Below are positions 1 through 15,200 of a stretch of DNA of 64,000 bases, piece by piece (position 1 is the stretch's first letter; each line of letters opens with the position of its first letter). The notes under the pieces were generated by a model. That model had not been told where the DNA came from. It was given only the letters and a program-made list of their open reading frames with translations, and made no database searches. Both the position numbers and the translations under genes were made by a program. Origin of the DNA: Litoditis marina (Eukaryota > Nematoda > Chromadorea > Rhabditida > Rhabditidae); assembly GCA_964036275.1 (NCBI GenBank), contig OZ038436.1, forward strand, positions 24,030,639 through 24,094,638, read 5' to 3'.

Positions 1-201
1 GAACCGCTTGCAATACAATCATAATAAATGAAACAAATTTATTCGCACGCGAAAAGAACCACTGTTTTCCCAGGTTCAACTTTTGGAGAACTAATTATGG
101 GAATTTCGTGAACCATGAGAAAGACTTGCGTTCTGTCAAAATGTCAGTGCGACTGTTTGTTGATGTTGATGTTTATATTTGAGAGTGGACTGTTTGTGTA
201 C

Positions 202-3200
202 CTGCATCCAGAGAGTGATGGCGTTCTCGACCCCCAGCTGGTCCCTCTCACAGATATCCTCATTCGAGTAGAAATGCGCTTTCAGCAGGACACCGGCCTC
301 TCCGAATGTCTCCATATTGACGGCACTCAGAAAACGAGTTGAACTCGGATAAACCTGAAACGGCTCGGGTTAGAGGCAACACTGCAATACGTACCATTCT
401 CAGATACTATTTCTCTCTCTCTCTCTCACTCAATTATTCTGAGCTCTTCCGAATTAGCACTACAATTTCAACTCTGTCCGATATAACTTCATGAAAACAG
501 AGAACTGTAAACCATTTAAAATCTTATGGCTTCAATTATTTCTATCTATTTGTCTTCTCTGTCACATGTTTTGAATGAAAATGAACAAATATTGACTCAA
601 GTTAAAGTACATCATGTGATAGGGTTGGCACGCGGCCATCTAACCCAGTTGGGAGAAATTCTCTCGTCAAAATGCCAATCGGATGGGCAAACGACATTTT
701 CGAAAAAAGCCAACGGCTATCCTCGAAAGTGGATACGACCGGAGGAAACCGATTGCAATCATGTGCAAAAGTCATCACTTTTTGCTCAAGTGAAGAAGGA
801 AGATCGGCATGGAATCGACAAATACGGGCAACCAGTTTCCGTACGAATCCGAAATCACCAGAGGCTGTCTAGAGCATATTTTTCACATGGAGATGGATAG
901 ATAGAGAGATAAAGAAAGAAATAGAGAGAGATAAAGAATAAAAGAAATATATAAAGAGAGAGAGAGATAAATATATAAAGAAAGAAAGAAAGAAAGAAAG
1001 GAATATAGAGTGGTAGGGAGGATAGAGATAAACAAAAAACAAAAACAAATATAGAGTGAGAGAGAGACTAACGCGTTGCCGAAAACACTGGAGACCCTCT
1101 CAACTAGTGTTCACAACTCACGGGGAACCATTCGTGTAGAAGGCGGATTGCGTGTCGGACCACCTTGACCGACTGATCCCCCAATTGTCCGAGAATCAGT
1201 CGCATTCCCCAGTCCTCGTAGCCGGACAGACGCAGACCGGCCAATGCACTCAGAAAACGGGTACACCAGAGACGGGATGCCTGGAACAAGGAACAATTAG
1301 GGAAAAGCTCAGATCTAACAGCTACACTGTAAAATCAGAAAAGAACTAAGGAAAGGGTGGTACGTTTTGCCTCTACCCCAACCCAAGACACGTTCGACAA
1401 TGAATAACCCAGCCTCATTCTCCTGCACGCAACTAATTCGCAACTAGGAATGAATGTCTTCTCTAACGAAACGTGTACTTCGATTAGTACCTGTATTTGG
1501 GAACAAATGATGTGAATGGGACAGCCGAGCTATTCGCATTAATTTGAAACAACATTCAAACCGGGGGGTCAAGATCATTCTTAGTTTCTCTCTTCTCTTA
1601 TTTAGGGATGTGAAACAGTGCTTAAGAGTGTAGAGCAGTACAAATCTAAACCAGCTTATTGTAAATTCAAATACACTGTGTAAGCTGTAATTGTGCTGGC
1701 ACACAGAGAAATTAGTTGTAATAAGTAACTAGAAAAGATCTTAAAATTTCGAAAGAGGGACATCGTCTGAGGTTAACTTTTGGTCATGATAAACCACCGA
1801 ATCAGATAAATTCCCGGAAAACACACAGAAAACTAACTACGAAAACAACAAATCGGTACAAACTACAAACTTAGTGTGTCAGACCTTCCTTTTCTAGAGC
1901 AATCCAACTACTTTTTATTCGAATACATGGTTTTTAGAACTGAGCTCTGTAACTTTACCTCACTGGTTGCTGTCAATGACTTCTGTAGTACGATCATTGC
2001 CAACTCATTTGAAGAATGGTGGTAGTCGAGAGAAGCCACAATCAGCTTCACATACTCTAGGCTCGTAGACGTATTCATCATAGAAATGAACCTGAAAATA
2101 ATCCCATTCATACAACGTTTAGAGAAGACATCACGTGACGCTGAAGCTCGACCTCACATTTTCACGTTCGTACATCGTCATGTTTATGCTGTAATGTTGG
2201 GCACAGTTCACCAAACTCTCACTTTATCAAGTGTCTTTCATATAAGTCGTCGACTATATTGATGATATATTTTATGCAATCTATGCATTCGAGATGGTAA
2301 ATGCTTGGTTAGCTAAGGAGAAACTGAGAAAAACCGGTTTATCCCGAATTCTAATGACCATAAATAAAATTGAATGCTTTTGATTAATAAACTGTCCACT
2401 GTTATTTTTCAGATTGAAATTGAACAGCCAGGGGCTTCCGTGGTAGGATATTCGCATGGAACAAGTCTTCTAAGTTTTACATAAACTGGGAACATCAATC
2501 AACGCTTTGTTTGACAGCGCGCCTCGATACTTCTGGGATAAACGGACGCCCCACTGTTATTTGTTGGCTAAAAACTCGTCCACGTTAGAAGAAGATCTCT
2601 CACGACCCAAAAAACCATCCCATGTTATTCCTACGCGTCTCAGCCTTCGTTGATTTGAACCGACATCGCAAGATTACAAACGTGTTGGTATCGCATATTT
2701 TTGGTAGTTGCAATCACCTTTCTATCTTTCTTTTATCTGTTCATACTATACCAAACCATTTCAGCACACCTGCGAATTATTGAACATTAAAGACTAGTTA
2801 CTACCTAAATTGTGACATAGCATGTCATCTGTCTGAAAGAAAGTGTGATTCAAATGGTTAGTGAAATACAGGCAGGTATTGATTGCCAGTACACGAGCAT
2901 TTTTCGGAATTGACTGATTTGGAGAGCCGAGAGTTCAAAGATTCTCGCCCCGATCCGAGCGTTTTCATGGCTTGTCTTGGCAATCGCTCGATATCCCCTC
3001 ATCTCCTTTTTGGGCGTCTGTCGCGTGCGTGTGCCAGTTATCTCAGACAGGTTTCGTGTAAGCATCGGCCATGCACTTACATTTCTTTGTGCCTCACAAA
3101 TGTCAAGCGCTAGCCAGTCTCTATTTCAAACTACTTAGATACGCTTCGTCCTGAGACCATGACTACTCTATTTCTGATACTCATTCAACTCCACGTATAT

Positions 3201-6200
3201 TACGCATAATTTTCACAAGTATCAACCTCTCTGCGGCGATATTGCTAGTTATTATCGACAGCCATTGAACAAATTATAAATATCCCGATTAAAGTGAAAG
3301 TCTACTATCACAAACATCTACTATCTGCCTCAATACTTGTTGTGAAAACTCAACAGCGCTGGCTGGTTGTCCACGCGTTTGGAGGTGGACTAGTGGCAGT
3401 ACTCCGCAAATTCAAGTAGTTACTTAGATCAAACATTCAATAAGTAATATTCGGCTCAGTTTCTAATAGTTTCTTTCTTTGTTGTACACAATTGTGTCCG
3501 GTAGTAATTCGGAATCGGGCAGTGAAAGGTGGAACAAATTTGGCAAATGTGAACATGTGAGTGAAAATTTGCTCAAATAGCTTATTTTGCTACTCGCCCT
3601 CGAAATACGGCCACAACACGCATTCATTAGACGAGAACTGGTAGCAACGCATCAGACTATAACTTACACATCAAAAGTAAGAAATAAAACTATATGTAAC
3701 CACTAGAAGCTGTTACTTTAGTAACAGGGCAACATTTCCTGAATGCCAGTGAAATTTGCTGCCGTGGGTCAAATTTCGCACGTGAATAACCCCATTTGGT
3801 TTAGTACTATAATTCACTCGATTACTCAAACGAATGCAACTACATAACTAACCTTCAATTCACTTTATGACTATAAACCTTCTCGTTAATATTTGGATAC
3901 AAAGTCCAACAAATATAAAGTTATGAGTTTGCCTCTGCAAATATTCTAACTGTTCTCCGTTTACGATCGAAAGTGTTTTAGACACAAAAGGATCGATTCA
4001 TTCGATTCCGCAACTACAGAAGCCGGTAGCTAATCCGGCTTGACCATGGTCGCCTGGTCGAGAATGCGATCTAAGATAATCGCAAACGGGTTCGCATTGT
4101 AGCTTGACTGGGCCATCTCAAACCAACATGGACAACCCTTCGCGGATTATTTGTTTTTGAGCTCATTCTAACTTCCACCCTTCCCAGTTCTGGACATTCC
4201 ATTATTACCAACACTTTGAGAACGAAACGTCCGGAAACTGGTTCGAATGAAACCGAAACTTGCGAGATGGTTGGCTACATGTAAAACCCGGACTCCCGAC
4301 AGCGAAAACTTGCGACAGTGGACTGAAAATAAGCTACCTTTGGAAAGCGCGTCTCGGCCATCACAACTGCCTCATCAGGTGGGCTGCTAGCCCGCAAGCC
4401 GATACGATCTTTTAACATTCAACTACAACATATCCTATGTACACAATGTTCTCTATGTCACTCTTCTTTGTCTGATGCGGAAACTACTAATACTTTGATA
4501 TTTGCAGATGAGAGTTCACGTAGGTTTCCTACTGCTCGTGGCCGGACTAGCCAATGCCGATTTGCCATCTTGTGAGAGAGCTCGCTGTATTCACTGTGAA
4601 GTGGAGTTCATAGCCAGCATGTGTCCTACGGCATGCGCTGCCTGTCCTAAGGTAATCGCTGGAATGAATAACGTAAAAACATAACAGAACTAGATCCAAA
4701 TCCGTCATTCTTCCTCTCTCTCAATTTCGAATTCAGTAACATATGACAAACTACAACGTCCATCTATTATATGTTGTGTGGTTTCTGATAAAGGATTCAT
4801 AAAAGTTTCAACGGCGCGCAGTTCCAAAATTGAAGAAGGACGACTGTGGTGCAATCTCAACGCTCCAGTCCTTTAAAATGCAATACATTTTTCATTTGCA
4901 GTTTAAAGGACCGTTGACACGGGATCGTCCACATAATCATTCTGCGTTAAGTACAGTTTAGATCAGCTGCATATATTCATACAATATCTCCTCAAACGAT
5001 CCACTGAATATGTTGCACCTTTTAGGCAGGAACAGTTGCCTCTCATCCCAGACCAGCCCAACCTCCCGCAATTACTCAACTCACGAGAAACGTACCAACG
5101 TCCGTGAATAAGCACATAGTGCAGGCCACGCCACGAGTTGTTCACCAGCCAACGGCGCCAATCAACATCCCCCAGCAAGCTCAGGTACAATGAACACTGG
5201 TTGTGAGGCCAATACGCAGATCAGTAGTTCAAGATAGCGTGACCCCATACGCCAGCTGACTTTGCTGGTCTCAACTACTTGAAGATACAAACCGATTGCT
5301 CAATTTTAACCTAAACAAACACATTTTTCACGATAGAGCGAACCGATCCCAGTCTCTAAACAATTCCGACCATTGAGGTCAGACTTATTCAATTCAGAAA
5401 AGTCAGATGAAGTATGTGTGAACAACGTGTATTCTACAACGTATTTACCATCAGCAGCTCATGCGAATTTACTAGTTTTTGGAAAAAAACTAACAAGTGA
5501 TAGTTAGACCGCCGATGACGTATCTCATTGACCCTTTGCCCGTTATAAACCGGTTTCAACATCCGTGCTAGAAAATGCAAGACATGAACCTTGCTTTGTC
5601 GAAATGATCATCGCCGAGCTAACAATTCCTCATTTCAACGCCAATCGTTCTCATACAGTTTCATGGGCGAACCTCAATAGAAAAGGTGTTTTTCGTGATT
5701 TAGCCGGCGTATCGCTTGAAAGAGCTAAACTAACTAACATCACTATCGAGCCTAAACATAGGAGAGTGAATACGAACATGTAAATCAATTAATAATTTAA
5801 TTTTCTTCCCGAATTAGGGGTTTTCAATAGTAATGTGCTAACGTGGCCCTGAAAATTAATCATACGTCGATGGAAGTCAGGCAAAGGTCAGTCAATATCA
5901 AAATAACGTGGTATTTCACACGTGATTCAGCCTGCGATCCACGTGCAGCCAAAGCCGCAAGTGTTCGGTGCTCGACAGGCGCAGGTGCCCGTCATTCCCC
6001 AACCGATGGACACCTCCACCCTCGCCCCCCTCATCGCCCAGCCGCGGCCCGACACTCTCAACCCACAGTTGAGCAGACAACCGGCCGATCTCGAGAACGC
6101 CCTGCCCGAATATCAGGTAACATTCAACTTGCACGGAATATAGAGAATTGAAAGTAATTATGAACAAGCTAAACTAATTGTGGACAACAGGATCACACTA

Positions 6201-9200
6201 TATTCAACCATTACTTCGTATACCTCAAATGTGTTATGTGTATTTACAGAACATTATTGTATATAGTCGTACCATTATCATTTATTTGTGTACAGATTTA
6301 CACCGGCAACGCCAACCAATACAACAACCAGCTGCCACAACTGCCACTGGGACAAAACTTGTTCGGTCAGAACAATCAGTTCGGACTACCGCAAGTGGGA
6401 CAGGCTGGGTCCGCGCAGCAGCAGGCAACGCCGTTCGTCAACCCCTTCCAACCGTTCCTACGACAGACCTTCCAAGTGAGAACTTATAGAAATGATCTAC
6501 TTCACAAACTCACGCTCAACATATTCTACTTTTTGCGACAGTTTGAAAGAATAATGGCGAAAGTTCAGTATATGATCGAATTTGTAAACATAGAAAAACT
6601 AGGTAAAACGAACAGATTACAGATATATTCAAAGGTATCGAAGTAGTCAGTATCATTCCTCGGGGTGAATAATCATAAAATCATTGCAGGCTGGCCGGGC
6701 TTCGGCTCTAGATCCTCTGGGACTATTCAACTTCGGTAGCGCACATCCACATCCATTCAGCCAGGTGAGTTTCGAGTCCGATGCTACACTGGTTTCATAA
6801 TACAGACTATAGACTACAGCCATACTGAACTACAATTCATACTCATATTTGATGGCAGTCAAACCTGTTCCTGAAAGAATGTCAATAGCTATTTCGAAGA
6901 GTATGAATGACTTCTAACTCGAGCTCCACACATACTCACAATGATGTGCAATACATCATTCTCCTTATTGTGTAAGTGAACTGGTTTCAGACTTTCCATA
7001 ACCAACATCAGCCCCTTCTGCAACACAATGCATTTGCACAGCATAATACTCAATCGAGCGACACTAACTACAACGGAAACTACCAGAACGTGAACGGCAA
7101 CAATGTGAATGTGCAACGACCTCCCGTCAATTACAATCAGAATCAGATCCAGAATGACCAACATCCCGTTCCCCAGCTGCCACGAATACAGGTACTAACA
7201 AGAACATGTAGGGCTGCCAGAATGAAATTAATGTGCACATTTAAACTTTATTAGAAATTACGAGAAAAATCGTCCATGAATACATAATATACCGATAGAA
7301 CAGTAAGTCAATTTCATGGCACGACCAGAAACGTTAATACCTTCACTACTTGGTAGCTATAGACAAACTCTTTACGAGAACATCTCGTATTTCATCATCC
7401 TTTCCACGTTATCTCTACTTGTTCTGCGATATAACTCTATGCGAATATACATTATAGTAATATTAATATAGTTATTATCTCACAATGCAGATACCCGTGA
7501 TGCCGCATGTTCCCACGAATCCTGCGGCACAACATGTACAACCGTCGCGCAACCAGCATCCAGTCTATCAGACGAGTAGCCAAGCTCAAGTTGCTCCAGC
7601 TAATCAGAACACACGTCCACAACAGCCACAGACAGTCAACAACCAATATGTCAACAACAATGTGAGTTCTGATAGAAGTGATGAACGTTGAAAATGAATA
7701 CTCAAACTGATCTACATGTCTTCCACTCTATCTCATACTACACTCTCCCAGTTAATTTCGCTATAAATTGATTGGAAACATTAATGTTCTTAGATTGAAT
7801 AGTAAGATTGGAAATAATTGTCCAACAGGAACTAGCACACTACAATTGGAGATCGTATTCAAATGAACACAAAAGTGATCGAAATTGAGAGTTATATTCG
7901 AGACAATGTGCATTTCAGATGCATCAGCCATCCTCACAGCAACAGTGGAACAACCACTCCCGTAGCATCGATGCAGCACCAGTACACATCAACAAATACG
8001 CCAACAGCAAAACTCCCTTGGCACCACCCCCCAAACAAGTTGAACAAACGGTTAGTTCTTTCGACAAACTCATACCACCATGACGTAAGAACCTTATTAA
8101 CTGCCTTGGAAGAATGGATATGCATCAATGTGTACAACACTCGAATAAGAAGTTCGATCGTCGTTTTATGCTTATTGACAGGAACATCCGGCGTTTAGAG
8201 TCGTAATTCACTACCTCCGTTTACCACCATGACGTAAGAACCTTATTAACTGCCTTGGAAGAATGGATATGCATCAATGTGTACAACACTCGAATAAGAA
8301 GTTCGATCGTTGTTTTATGCTTATTGACACTAACATCCGGCGTTTAGAGTCGTAATTCACTACCTCCGTTGTAGATTCAGACCAAAATGCAACTAAGAAA
8401 ACACTCATGTACTACGCGGACAGCATCATAACAGAAGGTTGACTAGCTACCTTCAAATACACTACAGCTATAGATGAAACATTGGGGGAAAATAGGTACT
8501 ATATTATAGAAATAAATTTAGCTTGCTCTAGCAAACTTTCCAAATCGCATGTTTTCAGTGTCCGCAGCAACCGGGATGGGCTCCGTGCATCTCAAAACAG
8601 TTGGCCAACGAACGATTCCAAAACTGTTGTGCCCGTCTGGGAGAGGGTTGCGCTCCACTGTGCAACTATGACGCCACACTGGCAACGGTGGGAACCTCAT
8701 ACTGACACCGACATAGATACACAAACAAAAGAAATGCACCGTTTTATCCATCCGTAACCATACAATAACATGAAACTAGAAGACTTTTGAGGACGGGAGC
8801 TCGCTGAAAAGGACCTGTCCTTCTCACCGAAAACCGTGAACATTTCAAACGAGAGACGAAAGAGGAGAGAATTTTATAATGCGAATGCACCGAGACCCAT
8901 CAAACCTCAACATTTATACCCGTAACCCCTTTGCCAAAAATAGGTCAAACATGTGAGCGTCTAAAACTGGGACTTCTACATGCCACGAAGTTGATTGATA
9001 GTTTCCTTATCATACTGTAAAAAGTCACGCATGCGTGAAACAGGCTCTATGCCTGAGGGGCTACTCTCCTTCGCTTTTCTAGTTGGCCGATCGCAGACAA
9101 CTGGCGCCAACGGTTCTGAGAAAAGTATAAACGAGGTGTCTATTCGCAGATGCAACTGGCGGTGCTGACGGGTAGATGTCCGTTGGCCAAGGTGGGTGAC

Positions 9201-12200
9201 ATGATGATCTGTGCCTCTGGCTACCAGGATGCCACCCCCTGCTGCGAGGCGTACAACGTGTTCGAGGCCGGCTACGAGCACTGTCGCCCCTATTGCAACC
9301 CGTCTGCCGGCATACCCTCGGGCGGTCTGCTATCCGAAAAGTACAAGTGCCTCGTGAAACTGAGTCAAATCCAGCAGTGCTTCTACGTTACCCAGAAACC
9401 TTAGAACTTCAACAAAAGGTCAGTCTGCTTTCTTCAATTACATATTTCCAAATGGAACATCATCTGACATTCGTCTGCTTTTCAACTACATATTTCCAAA
9501 TTAAATATATCTTGTCCAAAACTCTGTAGAAGCTAATGTTTAGTATGATAGAACTCTAATTGAAGCTAATGCAACAAAGATAAAACCTTATTTGTACAAT
9601 CATTCCAATTGCAGAGGCTGTCGCAATCTACGGGTATGTGGACTTCCCTGAGCCAATAATTTGAATATTGCTTATCAGTTGTGCAATTCCCGAAATCAAT
9701 ATCACCCGTGTACTACACATTTATTATAAATTTTTGTGATACTTTCCGCATTCCACGGCTTTCAATTAAGACAATATCTCCTTAATTCTATCGTGTTTCC
9801 TGATAGTTTGTGCCATGAACCGTACATGAGAATAAACGTATTATTGTGAGAGTGATCATAGCTGGGGAAAGAAACGAAGCTATTTGGCGGAAAAGACTTA
9901 CAACTGAAAGATACCGGCATCCTCTAGGAGAAGAATTCCCACTTCATGCGTGCTCAACGCACCAACAAGACAGAACTGATACATGGTGGCTCCATAGACA
10001 AGATTCTTCAGTGAAAAGACACCACTCGTTGCGGGACCAACCTATAGAAGCCAGTTCATTAGATGAGGAGGAAAAGTACTTCAGAAATACAGTTAGCGTC
10101 CGAAACCGAACCCAACTTATACAACAAATAACAAGTGTAGTAACCAGTACAAGTTAGCGTGAGCAATCATATTCGAACACCGACAAGATATTGTATCAGA
10201 TACGTAGCACGACCAACCGTGTCCAGACTCGATTTGAAATCGTTGACGAAAGCCTGTAGTGAGTGCTTCAAGACTGGCAGTTCACCGGAGAGTTCCATAC
10301 TCAGCAGTAAGGCCTTGCGAGCTGCTAGCAGGGTGGTACGGTCAGTTAGCCAGGCGGACTGCACACCATGTTTAGGGCTCACCATCTCTATTACCTAAAA
10401 CCATATTGAATGTGAACATCTGAAAATATACTATAACTTTCTTGATCTCAAAGTAAAAGCAGACCAGCTGACCAAGAACTACTCCGAATCACAAACAGAA
10501 TGGCAGTCACTGATAAATAGCAAATAGTATGAAATCAAGAAGTGGGCGACTGCCGACTGCCATTCACAAAAATTCTTGTCTCTCAGTCGGATTACTCCGA
10601 GAAATGGACCTGCCCTTCCAAATGAACTATCAAGGAGAACCCGACTTTCACAACAAAAAACCGTCCGAATAATAAACCATCAAAGTCAGCTTTTGTGATG
10701 CCTACCTTTCCCAGAACATTAACAACAGTGTCAATGTCGTCCAATTGTGGCACAGATGCTACATCTTCTAGGAGCTCCGTCAGAAGTAAGAGGACTACTT
10801 TCGTATTGAGCAGATCATCTTCGAAACAGGCGGTCAAGAGAGAAGATGTGCTGCTGCCACCCGCTGAAATACAAATACTACATTGTTGTTGAAACAGAAA
10901 CTGTGCAAGTCGCACATTGAACCAAAAACGACTCAATGTGTAGCATGCAACTCACCAATAACGCTCGCACGTGTATGGTTCTAAATGAAATATATAAAAC
11001 ATTATGAACAAATAAATAGTCATTTCTTCATCATGAAACGTCAAATTGAGCACTGAGTCTTTTTGAACCGAGACAAATTGTACCCTCTGTTCACAAATCT
11101 AGCAACACCCGAGTCGTAATAATACCCCGACTATATATAGAGCTGCCTGTCACCAGTACCTTAGATATATACCAGCCAATGCTACTTAATTTGACCATAG
11201 AAGCAAATTGATAGGCAGCAACATACGCTGACACCAGTTATGTTATACACGCCGATCCTGGCTACTTTTCTACATAGTTGTTACTTGGTTGTCAAGTAGT
11301 TAGTCAAAGTTCCACACACAGTTGTAACAGGGGATAGTTGATTGAAGCATACGCTGACACCAGTAATGTTAGACTACTTACTTGACAAAACGTAGTCTGG
11401 TTTTATTAGTTAAACACGTGGAAGGTGAAAACGAATGGGTATGAATTGATAATATACATAAAGTAGCCAGCCAATATATACTTTTTTTCTGGCAATTCGG
11501 ACGAGTTTACAGGGATCTGAGCATACTTGATGTCCACTGGAAGCTGTCTGCCGGTCTTCGTGTCTGGTTGATCGGGTGTAGGAAGAGGGCATAGGGAGAG
11601 TCTGCTGGTGAGGGACGAGTCGCATTCTGAATCCACACTCGGTTCAGAACGTCGAAGCGGTGAAGAACCAACTCGGCATTTCTGCAATTCCAATTCTATT
11701 TTATCATCACATTATTATTCGAATGTATTAATACAACTTAACAACGCATACGCCAGTATGATACGAATGGTCAACAAAATGTACTCCATTTTCAAATCGA
11801 AACACGTGCCACTTATTCAAAAATAGACAAATCTTCTCGAGAAAAAAAAACAGGGCGTTTCTCGATTGTTTGGTACTGACTCTGCATTGACGAAAGTGAA
11901 GTGTTCGACGGCGTGTGGATCGTAATATCCGTGAGTGGCGGCGGCCGCATTCCCGTTGGCCAGGGCTTCGCAGGCAGACTGCACCAGGGTCGGCATCGAC
12001 AGAACCGCCGCACGCCAGCCAGAGGGCACGATCGACGGAGCCTATAAACATATATTGCCCAGTTAGCAGTGAGGGGGGGGGGACAATCTAGAGGACACAA
12101 CTTATCGATTATTTCGATGGGAGGGGGTTATTTAAGTTTTTCAAACCCGCAAGCCAACACTATATCACCTATGACTGCCACTTGTCTACCATACAACTGG

Positions 12201-15200
12201 GGGCAGCTGCAAGTAGGCCACTTAGGTACAAAAACTATTTTGGAGCACAAAATATTATTCAGCAAAAAGTGAGCGTCACATCGAAGTGAAAATGACGAAA
12301 ATCTTGCAAAATTGTTTTCCTCCAAAGTGTGATATTTTGTTTCAATTTTTGGTGCGTACACTTATTATAATTTGATAGCGCGACGCCGCTAACCGAAAAG
12401 GATACCTTCCAAAGCAGAACCATAACCAATCAACCCTCAACTAACTAGCGACCGGCGCATTATTCACGATGTCTTTGAATTTGTTCTTTGCTATGACCTC
12501 AACTGTTGTGAACCCGGAAAAAATGTGAAATTTTGACCGATTTGGCACACATGTAACACCGAACAGACAACTGGTGTGTTAAGTAACAACTTTCAAACTG
12601 TTTCCATATAATTAAATTGAAAACGAGTTGTGAAGGTAAACTTCTATATGAATAAGAATAAGCCTGGCTGTGACAGCTCAGCGGAAAACCCCCTAGTCAC
12701 TGGTGTATACCGTAGAAGAGGTGGAAGAAATATGGGAAAATAGAACCATAAGATGAGGGAGGACCAACCAATCTGAGCATGTCAGCCATGAGCAAAGTGG
12801 CCTTTATAGCACTAGGAGCATCTGGTTGAGCCACAATCAAACGGGACAGCGACTGTAAGAAATCGAGTTGCGGATATATAATGACATTATACAACGGCGG
12901 AATCTCCAAAGGGTCGAGCTTCCAGCTTAGAACATCTGCTATTCAAAAAATAGCAACAGCCTGAATATAAATGCAATTTCTTAATTCATACTTCGCACTT
13001 CGTTCGTTCTTCCATCAAACGATTCTCAAACAACAAAGCAACTTTGTGAAGTACACTAGTTTATAAACAAATCATAGAGCTGCGAGCTGCCATGGAAGCC
13101 CAATTGCGAAATTCACTCTAAACACATATAATGTGTCACAAATAATACTTATTTACCTGTGGTAGCCCGGCATGTACCAGTACAAAAAAAGCAAAGGCTC
13201 GGAATGACGACAACAAGTCCACATGGTTTGTGAAATCCTGCAAATCAGAAATTGTACAGTGTACACTGAAAGAATCAGAACAACCATGAAATTATAACTG
13301 ACTATCAAACATACCGCATCATTATTAATGATGAATTCGCTTTGTGCCAGCACAAAGTCTCCCTTCAGCGAAGTGCTAAACTGATCAGGAGATGTAGCTG
13401 AACCTGCAAACAAAAACAAAAGTAAACATGTGAAAACAAAAGTAGACCAGAAAGATAGAGTACATGAAAAAATACCTAATAAAATTTACTAGCATAATCT
13501 GTAGAATTTCCGAGAGTAACTCATTAATTATGACCGTGATTACGACTTACTAACACAGTAACATTCTGTGATTCAAACTGAAAGATATTGGTTGGAAGTT
13601 AAGCTAAGTCATATGTTAATAGAAACAAGTTTGATATATCACACTCGAATTAAAATGTCGGACGACAAGAAAGTTTGCATTCGAGTATCATGAGCTGCAA
13701 AGCTCCGAGATAACAATACTGATAGTATGCGAAACTAGCCATAGAAAGCAACGGCTTCACTCCAAGTAGTGAACTTCTGAGAGGCGTAGGGAAGATTGAC
13801 GAAATCACAGCAGATATCGACTACCGTATCGCGAATCATTGACAAATTTGGATTCTCGATTGTGCCTAGACCGAGATATTCCAATAGTCTGCAAGAAAAG
13901 ATGAAGAGATGAACTCAACGAAGAAGATAAAAGACAAATATTGTTTTCTAACCACAAATATCAACTAATCAGAATGAACTAACCATTCTATAACATATTG
14001 TGGATAGCAGAGATAACCCGACGTACCTAAGAGGTGAAGAAGCGATGACAGTGGAGTTGGGACCAACTGCGGCACATGCGAACAGTCCGGACCAAGACCG
14101 AAGAATACAGAGGAACGAATAGGAGAAATTCTCCATAACAGATTCCACAACATGGTCACCGCTGTAATCGAACCCAATCAGTCTGATATAACGCTCAACA
14201 CATTGTATCAGATTGACACAACTAGAAACTAAGGTTGTACGAATCGTATAGATTAGACAATGTTGTCAAGAGTTGTAACCTTCCCATGCTGATTTCATCA
14301 TCACTAAATTACTCTACACAAATTCAAGATGGAATGCTCAAACAAAAAGATAAACCCACATATCCGAGCTGGCGGGATTTTGCTGGAAGAATCCAAACTC
14401 GATCAGTGGGGCAAACACTTGCTGAAATAGAGTACATCTATTACCGAACCGACCTTTTTCCCAATTCAAGCGAACTAAATATTTTCAATAGTTAGCTTGA
14501 AAACATATTAGGTTTCACAGAATTGTATCCAAAAGTATTGGAAATAGTATACGTACCTCCAGTACTAAATGTAACTGCCCCCTCATGCGTACTATCGGAT
14601 CATCGAGCCACAAAACGAGAATTCTGCTGACTACAGCTGATATTCTCCTACTCACAGCCGCTGTTCCAGTCAGAACTCGAACCTAAACAGCGCAAAATCA
14701 AAATAGGACTTGGTCTCTTCGACATCAATTTTTTTCTGTGAAAGTGGCACTTTTTCCGTCACAGAACAAATTTTCAATTACCGAAAATGTGACGCTCTGT
14801 ATCGTCAAACCACTCTGTTCTAGAACAGGAAACAAATGCTAATTTAATATTTCTTCAATTAGCCAGGTTTTACATAACATTACCGCGCCGGAAAACATTC
14901 TGATCCGACTCCCATCTCGGCCAAATTCTACACCGGATTGAATAGAACATCTACTCTGGACAGTCATGTGTTAAATCACAAATAAACTTCTCTATTCCAA
15001 ATTGTATTCATTGCTCGAATACCTACACGCCAAAAAGCTAAACGGACACGTTTCACATATTGATAACGTGTTTATAATATGTCTTAGTCTTTACTGCCCG
15101 AACATAAGTATGTTAGAGTTTAGAGAATAACTTCAAAATTACCATCCAATCGGTTCCGGCCATTTCGAGAATTTTTTCGGGCTCATGAATACAGAATTCG

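Noticed and set aside
5843..6167. Alternative frames and the minus-strand frame across DB1 exon 3
   Set aside because: The splice-bounded phase-0 reading continues the DB1 protein; the others do not connect to anything.
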